From Prevotella sp. UBA2754 (GTDB taxonomy: Bacteria; Bacteroidota; Bacteroidia; Bacteroidales; Bacteroidaceae), in assembly GCA_002353295.1 (NCBI GenBank), contig DEJG01000023.1, positions 38,776 to 102,775 of the forward strand: a stretch of 64,000 nucleotides of DNA, read 5' to 3'. This document shows, one piece after another, positions 33,357-42,858 of the stretch (position 1 is its first letter; each line of letters starts with the position of its first letter). The notes under the pieces were generated by a model, which was not told where the DNA came from, did no database searches, and saw only the letters and a list, made by a program, of their open reading frames with translations. Made by a program: the position numbers and the translations under genes.

Positions 33357-34108
33357 CATATAACTGGAAGAAATCAGCTATCATCGCAGCAGCCACCGTC
33401 ATGGCATGCTACCTGTTTCTAGCCGTCACCGCTTTCAACAAGCCCGACGACCAGCAGGCTGTATGTACCCTGGTGGATATCAATATCGAAGATGGTAAGA
33501 TTGATGGATTCCTAGGTGCCAACGAGATCAAGGATCAGCTGAAACGTGCCAAGATTTATCCGCAAGGACAACCCATGAAACAAATTGAGGTTCGCAAGAT
33601 AGAGGAAACTATCCGCAAAAACCCCTTCGTCGAGACAGCCGAATGCTACAAGACACAGGGAGGTCACGTGAAGATTGACTTGACACAGCGCCTTCCCGTT
33701 GTTCGCATCAAAGCTCAAAACGGCGACGACTATTACGTGGACGCTCATGGAGAGATTATGCCTAACTCCCGATATGTCAGCGACTTGGTGGTTGCAACAG
33801 GCAACATCAGCCGAACCTATGCCCAGAAGAAACTGTCAAGAGTAGGAAATTATATCCTGCACCATTCGCTATGGCAGAACCAAATTGAACAGCTCAACAT
33901 CCTAGATGACGGAACGATAGAGATGGTGCCTCGCATCGGTGACCATATCGTCTATCTTGGCAGCACTTCAAATTTACAGCAGAAACTAGACCGCCTGGAA
34001 AAGTTTTACCGCTACGGACTGAGTGAAGCAGGATGGAACAAATACGACTATATCAATCTGGAATTTGACAACCAGATTATTTGCAAGAAGAGGAAAAAAA
34101 GAAAATAA
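33353..34108 (+). CDS. ftsQ: Cell division protein FtsQ
   Basis: Bitopic divisome protein that joins FtsL and FtsB. 251 residues: short cytoplasmic end, membrane helix at about 8-27 (SAIIAAATVMACYLFLAVTA), then a periplasmic part with POTRA-like (about 45-115) and beta domains. Identification rests on this topology, on conserved segments such as IEETIRKNPFVETAE, and on the place between murC and ftsA. Confidence 0.9.
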   Translation: MTYNWKKSAIIAAATVMACYLFLAVTAFNKPDDQQAVCTLVDINIEDGKIDGFLGANEIKDQLKRAKIYPQGQPMKQIEVRKIEETIRKNPFVETAECYKTQGGHVKIDLTQRLPVVRIKAQNGDDYYVDAHGEIMPNSRYVSDLVVATGNISRTYAQKKLSRVGNYILHHSLWQNQIEQLNILDDGTIEMVPRIGDHIVYLGSTSNLQQKLDRLEKFYRYGLSEAGWNKYDYINLEFDNQIICKKRKKRK

Positions 34109-34124
34109 AAATACATAGACAAAG

Positions 34125-35573
34125 ATGCCAAAAGAATTTATCGTTGCTATCGAACTGGGGTCATCCAAGATGACCGGTATCGCAGGAAAGAAGAACCTTG
34201 ACGGCAGTATCCAGGTACTGGCCGTAGTGAAGGAGGAGTCGTCCTCTTTCATCCGCAAGGGTTATGTGTACAACATCGACAAGACCGCACAATGTCTGGC
34301 AACCATTGTCAGTAAACTGGAAAAACAACTCAAGACCACTATCACGCAAGTATATGTCGGAGTAGGAGGTCAGTCGATTCGCTCAATCCGCAATGTCATT
34401 TCAAAGGAACTGCCCTCCGACACGGTGGTTACCCAGGATATGGTCATTGAACTGATGGATGCCAATCGCAATATGAAATATCCCGATCAGGAAATTCTGG
34501 ACGCTGCAGTACAAGAATATAAGGTTGACTCACAGTACCAACTCGACCCCGTCGGCATCCAATGTAACCATATTGAAGGAAACTTCCTTAATATCCTGCA
34601 GAGAAAGGCTTTCTACAAGAACCTTAACCTCTGTTTCGAGGCTGCAAGCATCAATGTTGCCGAGATGTATCTGGCACCTCTGGCTTTGGCAGACAGCGTG
34701 CTGACAGAGACGGAAAAACGCTCAGGCTGCGCATTGGTTGATCTGGGTGCAGACACCACTACTGTCAGCGTTTATTCAAAGAATGTGCTTCGTCACCTGG
34801 CCGTTATTCCTCTGGGTGGTAATAACATAACAAAGGACATAGCATCGCTCCAAATGGAAGAACACGATGCTGAGAAGATGAAGCTGAAATATGCCAATGC
34901 CCTGACCGACAATAATGACATTGACAACAATCTGAAATACTCGATTGACCAGGACCGTCAGGTGGAAAGCCGTAAGTTTGTCGAGATTGTCGAAGGTCGT
35001 CTGGAGGAAATCATTGCCAACGTTTGGTGTCAAGTGCCTGAAGAACTATGCGATAAGCTGTTAGGCGGCATTATCCTCACAGGTGGCGGTTCGAATATGA
35101 AGAATATCGAGAAAGCTTTCACATCCTACACCCACATCGACAAAATCCGCACGGCTAAGTTTGTCACACATTCCGTCATCTCCAATATTCCCGAGATTAA
35201 TGCAAAAGACGGTATGATGAATACTGTTCTGGGACTTTTGGCAAAGGGTGACATCAACTGTGCAGGTGAGGAAATTGATCCGAACCAGGATCTGTTTAAA
35301 GTGAAGCAGCCACAGGCAGCCACCCCACTCGACCAGCGCAAGGCTCGCCAAGCAGGTGAAACGCCCGCTGGCGTCGTTCGCACGCAAGAGGAGATTCGCC
35401 GTGCTGAGGAAGAGGCTCGCATCAAGCGCGAAGAAGAAGAACGCATCGCTCGTGAGGAGGCAGAAGAAAAAGCCCGTGAAGAAGCCCGTATCAAGAAAGA
35501 GAACAGCTTCTGGAACAAAGCTTTCAAGGGCCTGAAAGAGTTTGGTAAGAAAATGGTTGAAGAAGAAGAATAA
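34125..35573 (+). CDS. ftsA: Cell division protein FtsA
   Basis: Actin-like ATPase that tethers FtsZ to the membrane. 482 residues. The actin-fold phosphate loops are visible (IELGSSKMTGI, ALVDLGADTTTVS, LTGGGSNMKNI). The C-terminus is extended by a charged helix rich in Arg and Glu and ends in a basic amphipathic segment (FWNKAFKGLKEFGKKM), the expected membrane-targeting sequence. It precedes ftsZ by 17 bases. Confidence 0.96.
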   Translation: MPKEFIVAIELGSSKMTGIAGKKNLDGSIQVLAVVKEESSSFIRKGYVYNIDKTAQCLATIVSKLEKQLKTTITQVYVGVGGQSIRSIRNVISKELPSDTVVTQDMVIELMDANRNMKYPDQEILDAAVQEYKVDSQYQLDPVGIQCNHIEGNFLNILQRKAFYKNLNLCFEAASINVAEMYLAPLALADSVLTETEKRSGCALVDLGADTTTVSVYSKNVLRHLAVIPLGGNNITKDIASLQMEEHDAEKMKLKYANALTDNNDIDNNLKYSIDQDRQVESRKFVEIVEGRLEEIIANVWCQVPEELCDKLLGGIILTGGGSNMKNIEKAFTSYTHIDKIRTAKFVTHSVISNIPEINAKDGMMNTVLGLLAKGDINCAGEEIDPNQDLFKVKQPQAATPLDQRKARQAGETPAGVVRTQEEIRRAEEEARIKREEEERIAREEAEEKAREEARIKKENSFWNKAFKGLKEFGKKMVEEEE

Positions 35574-35590
35574 AAAGGGAGGATTATAAT

Positions 35591-36904
35591 ATGGATAATG
35601 TATTACTGGATTTCGGTGCACCCGAAAAAGAAAATAGCATCATCAAAGTGATCGGTGTTGGAGGTGGAGGCGGCAACGCGGTGAACCACATGTATCGTGA
35701 GGGTATCCACGACGTGACCTTCGTGCTCTGCAATACCGATAATCAAGCACTCAACGATTCGCCTGTTCCCGTTCATCTGCAACTGGGTAAGGAAGGACTG
35801 GGAGCCGGCAATAAGCCCGAAAAAGCTCGCGCTGCTGCAGAAGAAAGTATCGAAGACATCAAGAATATGCTGAGTGATGGTACTCGCATGACGTTTATAA
35901 CAGCCGGTATGGGCGGTGGAACGGGAACTGGTGCTGCCCCCGTGATTGCCCGCGTTTCCAAAGAAATGGGTATTCTGACAGTAGGTATCGTTACCATTCC
36001 ATTCCGCTTCGAGGGTGATCGCAAGATTGACCAGGCTCTTGATGGAGTAGAAGAGATGTCGAAGCATGTAGATGCACTGCTAGTTATAAATAATGAACGC
36101 CTGCGCGAGATTTATCCGGAGCTGTCTGTGCTTGATGCCTTCGGCAAGGCCGACGACACATTGTCGGTAGCAGCTAAGTCAATAGCTGAAATCATTACCG
36201 TTCATGGACTGATTAACCTCGACTTCAACGATGTGAAGACGGTGTTGAAAGATGGTGGCGTGGCCATCATGTCAACAGGCTATGGTGAGGGCGAAGGACG
36301 TGTGCGTAAGGCTATCGACGACGCACTGAACTCTCCGCTGCTCAACGATAATGATGTCTTCAACTCCAAGAAGATTCTGTTGAGCATTTCGTTTGCAGGT
36401 ACAAAGGACGGTAAGGACTCCCTGATGATGGAGGAAATGAACGACGTGAATGAGTTCATGGCCAAATTTGGCGACTTCGAGATTAAGTGGGGATTGGCAA
36501 CCGACCCCGAACTGGGCAAGAAAGTGAAGGTGACGATTCTGGCTACAGGCTTCGGCATCGAGAATGTTGACGGCATGAACGGCCACCTGAAGCGCCACAC
36601 ACAAGAAGAGGCTACCCGACTGGCTGAACAGCAGGAGCGCGAGGCCGAGAAACAAGACCGCCGCAACCGCTACTACGGTTCCGAGGGTTCTACGAAACGC
36701 TATAAGCGCCGCCCGCACATCTATCTGTTCCGTCCTGACGAACTCGATAACGACGACGTGATATCTGCCGTAGAACAGACACCTACTTATAAACGTACAC
36801 GAGAGATCCTGGACAGCATCTACAGTCAGGCTAACGGTGAAGAGCCTGCACAACAGAACGAAGCTCCCCAGGAGCCCATTCAAGGAACAATTGTCTTCTC
36901 ATAA
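35591..36904 (+). CDS. ftsZ: Cell division protein FtsZ
   Basis: Tubulin-like GTPase forming the division ring. 437 residues. The tubulin signature GGGTGTGAAPV, the N-terminal GVGGGGGNAVNHMY nucleotide loop, and the T7 loop segment with NLDFNDVKTVL are present. A linker rich in Glu, Arg and Gln follows residue 330. The usual C-terminal recognition peptide is replaced by a TPTYKRTREILD-like segment, then about 35 variable residues ending GTIVFS. Last gene of the dcw cluster; recO converges 9 bases away with no visible terminator. Confidence 0.97.
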   Translation: MDNVLLDFGAPEKENSIIKVIGVGGGGGNAVNHMYREGIHDVTFVLCNTDNQALNDSPVPVHLQLGKEGLGAGNKPEKARAAAEESIEDIKNMLSDGTRMTFITAGMGGGTGTGAAPVIARVSKEMGILTVGIVTIPFRFEGDRKIDQALDGVEEMSKHVDALLVINNERLREIYPELSVLDAFGKADDTLSVAAKSIAEIITVHGLINLDFNDVKTVLKDGGVAIMSTGYGEGEGRVRKAIDDALNSPLLNDNDVFNSKKILLSISFAGTKDGKDSLMMEEMNDVNEFMAKFGDFEIKWGLATDPELGKKVKVTILATGFGIENVDGMNGHLKRHTQEEATRLAEQQEREAEKQDRRNRYYGSEGSTKRYKRRPHIYLFRPDELDNDDVISAVEQTPTYKRTREILDSIYSQANGEEPAQQNEAPQEPIQGTIVFS

Positions 36905-36913
36905 ACTGATAGT

Positions 36914-37633
36914 TTAAGTCCACAATTGCTGGAGCACTGCCAGACTTTTCATCTCAGGGAAGTCTGGCAGATGCAGTTTATAATACTGCAACAATACGTC
37001 TAGGATGCGCTGCCGTTCCTGACGGGAGAAACGGAACAGGTGCATCGTAGGAAAATCCATGCGCATCAACAGACGAATCATCTGCGCTTCCACAGGACTC
37101 AAAATGCCACTCGTTAACGGCACTTGCTCACAGAATCGACCCTCTCGCATATTGAAATAGTCACCATCGGTATCCAGATTGGGGTAAAAACCTAAAAAAC
37201 GCGACAGACGCATCAGGAAGGTAAGGTGAAAATTAGCAATACCCTCGGTGGCGACATCAAGCCATTGTATAGAGTCTGCTATATAGCTGAACAGAGGGTC
37301 GTCCTGCTGTTGGGAGCGCAGGCTGTGGTAGAGAAATTCGGCCAGAAACATACTAATAGCCAATTTCTCGGGCGATACAGAGATAGAGACAAAGGGTGTA
37401 AGCAAATGCGCATCAGACAGTTTCTGAAGCGACATCCTTTGGCGCACCTCACACTCAATCTCCAATAACGTCATCGGCTGGAAATACTGCTTCTTCAGGC
37501 GCGATTTATTAGACTTGGGTATAGGGACGATGAACGAAAGGCGACCCCATCTCCTCGTGAACATATCCACGATGATTTTGGACTCACCATACTTCAACGC
37601 ATGTAGCACAATTGCCTCCGATTTCTCTAACAT
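36914..37633 (-). CDS. recO: DNA repair protein RecO
   Basis: Recombination mediator that helps RecF/RecR load RecA on SSB-coated gaps. 239 residues from the start at 37633 (MLEKSEAIVLHALKYGES), which gives the family N-terminal OB fold (IVLHALKYGESKIIVDMFT). The open frame extends upstream to 37681, but that would lie across the promoter region and shows no family similarity. The helical C-terminal domain follows. The four zinc cysteines of some RecO proteins are not present. Confidence 0.9.
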   Translation of the reverse strand: MLEKSEAIVLHALKYGESKIIVDMFTRRWGRLSFIVPIPKSNKSRLKKQYFQPMTLLEIECEVRQRMSLQKLSDAHLLTPFVSISVSPEKLAISMFLAEFLYHSLRSQQQDDPLFSYIADSIQWLDVATEGIANFHLTFLMRLSRFLGFYPNLDTDGDYFNMREGRFCEQVPLTSGILSPVEAQMIRLLMRMDFPTMHLFRFSRQERQRILDVLLQYYKLHLPDFPEMKSLAVLQQLWT

Positions 37634-37687
37634 GAGGGCGAAATTACATAAAAAACATTGAAAATCATCATTTTTCCTCAAGAAAAT

Positions 37688-37718
37688 TTTGTCAGATAGA
37701 AAAAATCACGTACCTTTG
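37688..37718 (+). promoter_or_regulatory. Promoter of tRNA-Glu and rpsT
   Basis: TTTG at 37688-37691, 19-bp spacer, TACCTTTG at 37711-37718, 20 bases before the tRNA. No terminator is visible between the tRNA and rpsT, so this promoter probably serves both. Confidence 0.75.
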
Positions 37719-37738
37719 CACCCGCAAAAAGAGCAACC

Positions 37739-37810
37739 GGTCCCTTCGTCTATCGGTTAGGACGAGAGATTTTCATTCTCTAAAGAGGAGTTCGACTCTC
37801 CTAGGGACTA
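37739..37810 (+). tRNA. tRNA-Glu (UUC anticodon)
   Basis: 72 bases fold as a complete cloverleaf. The acceptor GGTCCCT pairs with AGGGACT (last pair G-U). The D arm is GTC...GGAC, the anticodon stem AGAGA/TCTCT with loop TTTTCAT giving anticodon TTC, and the T arm has GGAG-TTCGACT-CTCC. Discriminator A is at 37810; CCA is not encoded. Confidence 0.93.
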
Positions 37811-37954
37811 CAACTTTTAAATCCGTCATCTGCACAGCCAAGTGCTACTCGTAAGGGGAACGGTGGCGGAGGGTGTAACAACCCGCCCAGGGCAGCCCTT
37901 CGGGAGACGTAAGACCCATAAGCTTTAATATTAACAACAAAAAAAAAGAAAAAA
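37811..37954 (+). ncRNA. GC-rich structured leader between tRNA-Glu and rpsT
   Basis: The 144-base spacer is unusually GC-rich for this genome between 37850 and 37915. GGC/GCC (37865-37867 with 37885-37887) and GGGT/ACCC (37871-37874 with 37881-37884) form a bulged hairpin. It is followed by CCCTTCGGG (37896-37904), a UUCG-type loop. It then turns A-rich immediately before rpsT. S20 and other ribosomal proteins often control themselves through leader structures, so an S20-binding leader is plausible, but I cannot match it to a named family. Confidence 0.45.
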
Positions 37955-38209
37955 ATGGCAAACCACAAATCATCCCTGAAGAGAATTCGTCAGGAGAAAT
38001 CAAGAGCAGAGCATAATCACTATTATGCAAAGACCATGCGTAACGCTGTTCGCAAGTTGCGCGCAATGACTAACAAAGAAGAGGCTGCTGCCCTGTACCC
38101 CAAAGTACAGAAGATGCTGGATAAGCTGGCTAAGACCAACATCATCCACAAGAACAAGGCTGCCAACATTAAGTCTAGTCTGTCAGCTCACATCAATTCG
38201 CTTGCATAA
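37955..38209 (+). CDS. rpsT: 30S ribosomal protein S20
   Basis: 84 residues, very basic helical bundle beginning MANHKSSLKRIRQ, which is diagnostic for S20 binding to 16S rRNA in the small subunit. It follows tRNA-Glu and the structured leader and is followed by a strong terminator at 38231. Confidence 0.97.
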   Translation: MANHKSSLKRIRQEKSRAEHNHYYAKTMRNAVRKLRAMTNKEEAAALYPKVQKMLDKLAKTNIIHKNKAANIKSSLSAHINSLA

Positions 38210-38230
38210 TTAATATAAGACAAGCATATA

Positions 38231-38270
38231 AAGGTTGTATTTCGAAAGGAATGCAACCTTTAATATTTTT
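38231..38270 (+). terminator. Rho-independent terminator after rpsT
   Basis: AAGGTTGTATT (38231-38241) pairs with AATGCAACCTT (38250-38260) over 11 bp with one G-U pair and an 8-base loop, followed by TAATATTTTT. Confidence 0.9.
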
Positions 38271-38306
38271 ATACACTATTCCTTCGTTTAAATGCTATTT
38301 TTTTTG

Positions 38307-38314
38307 TAACTTTG
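38307..38314 (+). promoter_or_regulatory. -7 box of gyrB
   Basis: TAACTTTG, 25 bases before the gyrB ATG. The expected -33 TTTG is only weakly matched (TTTA nearby). Confidence 0.6.
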
Positions 38315-38339
38315 CACGATAATAAGGACTTTTTTTAAA

Positions 38340-40313
38340 ATGGCAGAAGAACTTAACAAAGAAAACAATTATTCCGCGAGTAATATCCAGGTACTCGAGG
38401 GACTAGAGGCTGTGCGCAAACGCCCCGCAATGTATATTGGCGACATCAGTGAGAAGGGTTTGCACCACTTGGTGAACGAGACTGTTGACAACTCTATCGA
38501 CGAGGCAATGGCTGGCTATTGCACGCATATCGAAGTAACGATCAACGAAGATAATAGCATTACCGTTCAGGACAACGGACGTGGTATCCCTGTCGACGAG
38601 CACGAGAAGATGCACAAGTCAGCCCTTGAGGTGGTCATGACGGTGCTGCATGCCGGCGGTAAGTTCGACAAGGGCAGCTACAAAGTTTCCGGTGGTCTCC
38701 ACGGTGTGGGTGTATCATGTGTAAATGCACTTTCAACACACATGATGTCACAGGTGTTCCGCAACGGACACATCTACCAGCAGGAATACGAAAAGGGTAA
38801 GCCACTGTACGATGTCAAGATTGTGGGCGACACCGACAAGACGGGTACGCGTCAGCAGTTCTGGCCTGACGGAACCATCTTCACGACAACGGAATATAAA
38901 TATGATATCATTGCCCGCCGTATGCGCGAATTGGCATACCTGAACGCAGGCATCACCATCACACTGACCGACTTGCGCCCAGACGAGGAGGGCAAGTTGA
39001 AGGAACCTGAGGTATTCCATGCCAAGGACGGACTGAAAGAGTTCGTGCGCTACGTGGATAGACACCGCACACATCTGTTCGATGATGTCATCTATCTGAA
39101 GACGGAGAAACAGGGCATCCCCATCGAGGTGGCTGTGATGTATAACACCGATTATACCGAGAACATCCACTCGTACGTGAATAATATCAACACCATCGAG
39201 GGTGGTACACACTTAGTGGGATTCCGTATGGCACTGACTCGTACGCTGAAGAAATATGCCGATGCCGACCCACAGATCAGCAAGCAGATAGAGAAAGCTA
39301 AGATAGAGATTGCCGGTGAAGACTTCCGCGAGGGTCTGTCGGCAGTAATCAGCATCAAGGTGGCTGAACCTCAGTTCGAGGGTCAGACAAAGACCAAACT
39401 GGGTAACTCAGAGGTAGCTGGTGCCGTTCAACAGGCTGTTGGTGAAGCACTTGCAAACTACTTGGAGGAACACCCCAAAGAAGCAAAACTCATCTGCGAC
39501 AAGGTGGTGCTGGCTGCCACGGCACGTATCGCTGCCCGCAAGGCGCGCGAGAGCGTACAGCGTAAGAACCCCATGACGGGTGGCGGTCTGCCTGGTAAAC
39601 TGGCTGACTGCTCGAATAAAGACCCGAAAGAGTGCGAGATATTCCTCGTCGAGGGTGACTCCGCCGGTGGTTCTGCCAAACAGGGTCGCGACCGCCATTT
39701 CCAGGCTATCCTGCCTCTGCGCGGTAAGATTCTGAACGTAGAGAAAGTACAGTGGCACCGTGTTTTCGAGGCTGAATCAGTAATGAATATCATTCAGTCA
39801 ATTGGTGTACGCTTCGGTGTTGACGGTGAAGGCGACCGCGAGGCGAATATTGACAAGCTGCGCTACGACAAGATCATCATCATGACCGATGCCGACGTCG
39901 ATGGTTCACACATCGACACACTGATCATGACACTGTTCTATCGCTTTATGCCACAGGTGATTCAGGGCGGCCACCTCTACATCGCTACCCCACCGCTTTA
40001 TAAGTGTACCTACAAGAAATTCTCGGAATACTGCTATACAGAGCAGCAGCGTCAGGCGTTCATCGACAAGTATGTGGAAGGGCGCGACGATGATAAGGCG
40101 CTGCACACACAGCGTTACAAAGGTCTTGGTGAGATGAACCCCGAACAGCTTTGGGAGACCACCATGAACCCCGAAAACCGTCTGTTGAAGCAGGTTTCTA
40201 TTGAGAATGCAGCAGAGGCTGACGAGATTTTCTCCATGTTGATGGGTGACGATGTAGAACCACGTCGCGAATTCATCGAGAAAAACGCCACCTATGCTAA
40301 TATTGATGCGTAG
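38340..40313 (+). CDS. gyrB: DNA gyrase subunit B
   Basis: ATPase subunit of the type II topoisomerase that introduces negative supercoils. 657 residues. The GHKL ATPase motifs are clear (ETVDNSIDEAM, VQDNGRGIPVD, SGGLHGVGVSCVNA), followed by the transducer domain and the TOPRIM motifs EGDSAGGSAKQGRD and MTDADVDGSHI. The C-terminal segment HTQRYKGLGEMNPEQLWETT is typical of GyrB. ParE is the alternative; length, MNPEQLWETTMNPENR and the rest of the sequence favour GyrB. Confidence 0.93.
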   Translation: MAEELNKENNYSASNIQVLEGLEAVRKRPAMYIGDISEKGLHHLVNETVDNSIDEAMAGYCTHIEVTINEDNSITVQDNGRGIPVDEHEKMHKSALEVVMTVLHAGGKFDKGSYKVSGGLHGVGVSCVNALSTHMMSQVFRNGHIYQQEYEKGKPLYDVKIVGDTDKTGTRQQFWPDGTIFTTTEYKYDIIARRMRELAYLNAGITITLTDLRPDEEGKLKEPEVFHAKDGLKEFVRYVDRHRTHLFDDVIYLKTEKQGIPIEVAVMYNTDYTENIHSYVNNINTIEGGTHLVGFRMALTRTLKKYADADPQISKQIEKAKIEIAGEDFREGLSAVISIKVAEPQFEGQTKTKLGNSEVAGAVQQAVGEALANYLEEHPKEAKLICDKVVLAATARIAARKARESVQRKNPMTGGGLPGKLADCSNKDPKECEIFLVEGDSAGGSAKQGRDRHFQAILPLRGKILNVEKVQWHRVFEAESVMNIIQSIGVRFGVDGEGDREANIDKLRYDKIIIMTDADVDGSHIDTLIMTLFYRFMPQVIQGGHLYIATPPLYKCTYKKFSEYCYTEQQRQAFIDKYVEGRDDDKALHTQRYKGLGEMNPEQLWETTMNPENRLLKQVSIENAAEADEIFSMLMGDDVEPRREFIEKNATYANIDA

Positions 40314-40347
40314 AAATACATTTAACAATCTTTATTTTATACTCACT

Positions 40348-40380
40348 CCCTGTTTGATTGGACATCAAACAGGGTTTTTT
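40348..40380 (+). terminator. Rho-independent terminator after gyrB
   Basis: CCCTGTTTGAT (40348-40358) and ATCAAACAGGG (40364-40374) form a perfect 11-bp stem with a 5-base loop, followed by six T. Confidence 0.95.
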
Positions 40381-40467
40381 ATGTCTCGATTTCCCGATGA
40401 AATGGGCAAAAAACTACACATTTCATGCGACACAATATCTCTAAAGTGTAAATTCTGAGGCTTGAAA

Positions 40468-40499
40468 TTTGGTATACCCATGAAATTTTCGTACCTTTG
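40468..40499 (+). promoter_or_regulatory. Promoter of the GH95 gene
   Basis: TTTG at 40468-40471, 20-bp spacer, TACCTTTG at 40492-40499. The start codon at 40507 follows after 7 bases, so the leader is very short or absent. Confidence 0.75.
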
Positions 40500-40506
40500 C
40501 ACTAAT

Positions 40507-42858
40507 ATGGAAAGAAAAATACTGACATTCATCACCATCATACTAAATAGTCTGATGGCCATGGCACAGCAGCAAGCACCCATGAAACTGTGGTACGAGC
40601 AGCCTGCCCGCTACTTCGAAGAGTCGTTGCCCATCGGCAACGGGAAACTCGGTGCGCTGGTATACGGAGGCATGGATACATGTCTGGTACAGCTGAACGA
40701 CATCACGCTATGGACGGGTAAGCCCGTAGACCGCATGATGGATAAGGACGCACACAAGTGGATACCACGCATTCGCGAGGCGCTCTTCAACGAGGATTAC
40801 AAGTTGGCAGATTCGCTGCAACTGCATGTGCAAGGCCCCAATTCGCAGTTCTACCAGCCACTGGGCAATGTCTATATCATCGACGACAATCAGGGCGCAA
40901 CGGGCGACTACCACAGGGAACTGGACATCGACCAGGCACTGGCTACGGATAGGTACACCCGCGCAGGGAGCACGATGACCCGCGAATACTTTGCGTCGCA
41001 TCCCGACAAGCTGATAGCCATCCGTCTGACGGGCAGCATCAACTGTCGCATCGTGATGAACGCACAGGTGCCCCACCAGGTGAAAGCCAGCGGCAACCAA
41101 CTGACACAGACTGGACATGCCGTCGGTGACCCGCAGGAGAGCATCCACTTCTGCACCATCCTGCAGGTGAAGACCGACGGACAGGTGACAGCAGCCGACT
41201 CGACACTGACCATCCGCGGAGGTAAGGAGGCCGTGGTCTATATTGTCAACGAGACCAGTTTCAACGGATTCGACAAGCATCCCGTCCGCGAGATGGCACC
41301 CTATCTGGAGCGTGCTACCGACGACATCTGGCACACCCAGAACTTCAGCTACGCGCAGTTCCGCCAACGCCACATCGAAGATTACCAGCACCTCTACAAC
41401 CGTGTGAAACTGCAGTTAGGTATGTCGTCATATCATGACGACGTACGGGACTGTCCCACCAACCGTCTGCTGAAAGAAGGGCTGCACCCGCAATACCTGG
41501 AAACCCTCTATTTCCAATACGGACGCTACCTGCTGATCAGCTGTAGCCGAACCCCTAGTGTACCCGCCAACCTGCAAGGATTGTGGACCCCTTACCTCTG
41601 GTCGCCTTGGCGAGGCAATTACACCGTGAACATCAACCTGGAAGAGAACTACTGGCCTGCCTTCGTAGCCAACCTGCAGGAGATGGCGATGCCACTCGAC
41701 GGATTCACCCAAGCACTGGCAAAGAACGGCAAATATACCGCCCAGAACTACTACGGCATTAACCGCGGATGGTGCTCGAGCCACAATAGCGACCTGTGGG
41801 CGATGACCAATCCTACGGGTGAGAAACGCGAATGGCCGGAATGGGCTAACTTCAATCTGGGCGGAGCATGGCTGGTGACCACCCTGTGGGAGCGCTACCT
41901 GTTCACACAAGACAAGAAATACCTGCGCACAACCGCCTATCCGCTGATGAAGGGCGCTGCCGACTTCTGTCTCGGATGGCTTATTCCCAATCCAAAGAAC
42001 CCCAAGGAACTCATCACCGCCCCCAGTACTTCGCCCGAAAACGAATACATCACCGACAAGGGTTACCATGGCATGACCTGCTATGGCGGAACGGCTGACC
42101 TCGCCATCATCCGCGAACTGCTGGAGGCAGTCATCAAGGCAGGTCCCCTGTGCGGTGATAATGTCACCGCCTACAAAACTGCCCTGAAGCGGCTGCACCC
42201 CTACACTATAGGCAAGGAGGGCGACCTCAATGAATGGTACTACGACTGGCAGGACAAGGACCCACGCCATCGACACCAGTCGCACCTCATCGGACTCTAT
42301 CCCGGTCATCATCTGCAGGATGCCCGCCTGCGTGAAGCCGCTAAACAGACCCTGATTCAGAAAGGCGACGAGACAACGGGATGGAGCACAGGATGGCGCA
42401 TCAACCTATGGGCACGACTGCACAATGGTGAGAAGGCCTACCAGACATACCGCAAACTGCTGACCTTCACCGATGCACAGGACGACCAACGACCCGGCAC
42501 TCGCCATGCAGGCGGCACGTATGCCAATCTGATGGATGCTCACCCACCCTTCCAAATCGACGGCAACTTCGGTGGTACCGCTGGTGTTTGCGAAATGCTG
42601 ATGCAGTCGCACGCCGAAGAGAAGAATCACTGGGTCATCGAACTATTGCCCGCCCTGCCCAAGGAGTGGAGCGAAGGCAGCGTCAGCGGACTCTGTGCCC
42701 GAGGCGGTTTCGAAGTGAGTTTCCAATGGAAAGGCGGTCATGTGCGACAAGCTGAAATCAAAGCCCGACAAGCAGGCACCGTCACCTTATTATATAATAA
42801 ACAGCGTAAGACGCTCAAACTGAAGGCAGGACAGAGACTGCCCGTTAAGACATGGTAA
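40507..42858 (+). CDS. GH95 alpha-L-fucosidase (or alpha-L-galactosidase)
   Basis: 783 residues with a signal peptide (MERKILTFITIILNSLMAMAQ). Family GH95 enzymes use an inverting mechanism; the residues that correspond to those of the Bifidobacterium bifidum fucosidase are visible. They are N375 and N377 in VNINLEENYW, E511 in TSPENEY and D685 in HPPFQIDGNFGG. The N-terminal beta-sandwich and C-terminal beta domain are complete. The upstream in-frame ATG at 40462 lies before the promoter, so 40507 is used. No SusC/D pair is adjacent; an AraC-type regulator overlaps the 3' end by 7 bases. Substrate may be host-type or plant fucosylated glycans; family members on xyloglucan and pectin are also known. 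Confidence 0.9.
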   Translation: MERKILTFITIILNSLMAMAQQQAPMKLWYEQPARYFEESLPIGNGKLGALVYGGMDTCLVQLNDITLWTGKPVDRMMDKDAHKWIPRIREALFNEDYKLADSLQLHVQGPNSQFYQPLGNVYIIDDNQGATGDYHRELDIDQALATDRYTRAGSTMTREYFASHPDKLIAIRLTGSINCRIVMNAQVPHQVKASGNQLTQTGHAVGDPQESIHFCTILQVKTDGQVTAADSTLTIRGGKEAVVYIVNETSFNGFDKHPVREMAPYLERATDDIWHTQNFSYAQFRQRHIEDYQHLYNRVKLQLGMSSYHDDVRDCPTNRLLKEGLHPQYLETLYFQYGRYLLISCSRTPSVPANLQGLWTPYLWSPWRGNYTVNINLEENYWPAFVANLQEMAMPLDGFTQALAKNGKYTAQNYYGINRGWCSSHNSDLWAMTNPTGEKREWPEWANFNLGGAWLVTTLWERYLFTQDKKYLRTTAYPLMKGAADFCLGWLIPNPKNPKELITAPSTSPENEYITDKGYHGMTCYGGTADLAIIRELLEAVIKAGPLCGDNVTAYKTALKRLHPYTIGKEGDLNEWYYDWQDKDPRHRHQSHLIGLYPGHHLQDARLREAAKQTLIQKGDETTGWSTGWRINLWARLHNGEKAYQTYRKLLTFTDAQDDQRPGTRHAGGTYANLMDAHPPFQIDGNFGGTAGVCEMLMQSHAEEKNHWVIELLPALPKEWSEGSVSGLCARGGFEVSFQWKGGHVRQAEIKARQAGTVTLLYNKQRKTLKLKAGQRLPVKTW

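Noticed and set aside
21437..36904. Missing murF and ddl as a deletion in the dcw cluster
   Set aside because: These genes are commonly outside the cluster in Bacteroidota; the order here is otherwise regular with tight spacing, so no loss is indicated.
41428..42312. 294-codon minus-strand frame within the GH95 gene
   Set aside because: Lies opposite the conserved catalytic part of GH95; no family resemblance and no promoter.
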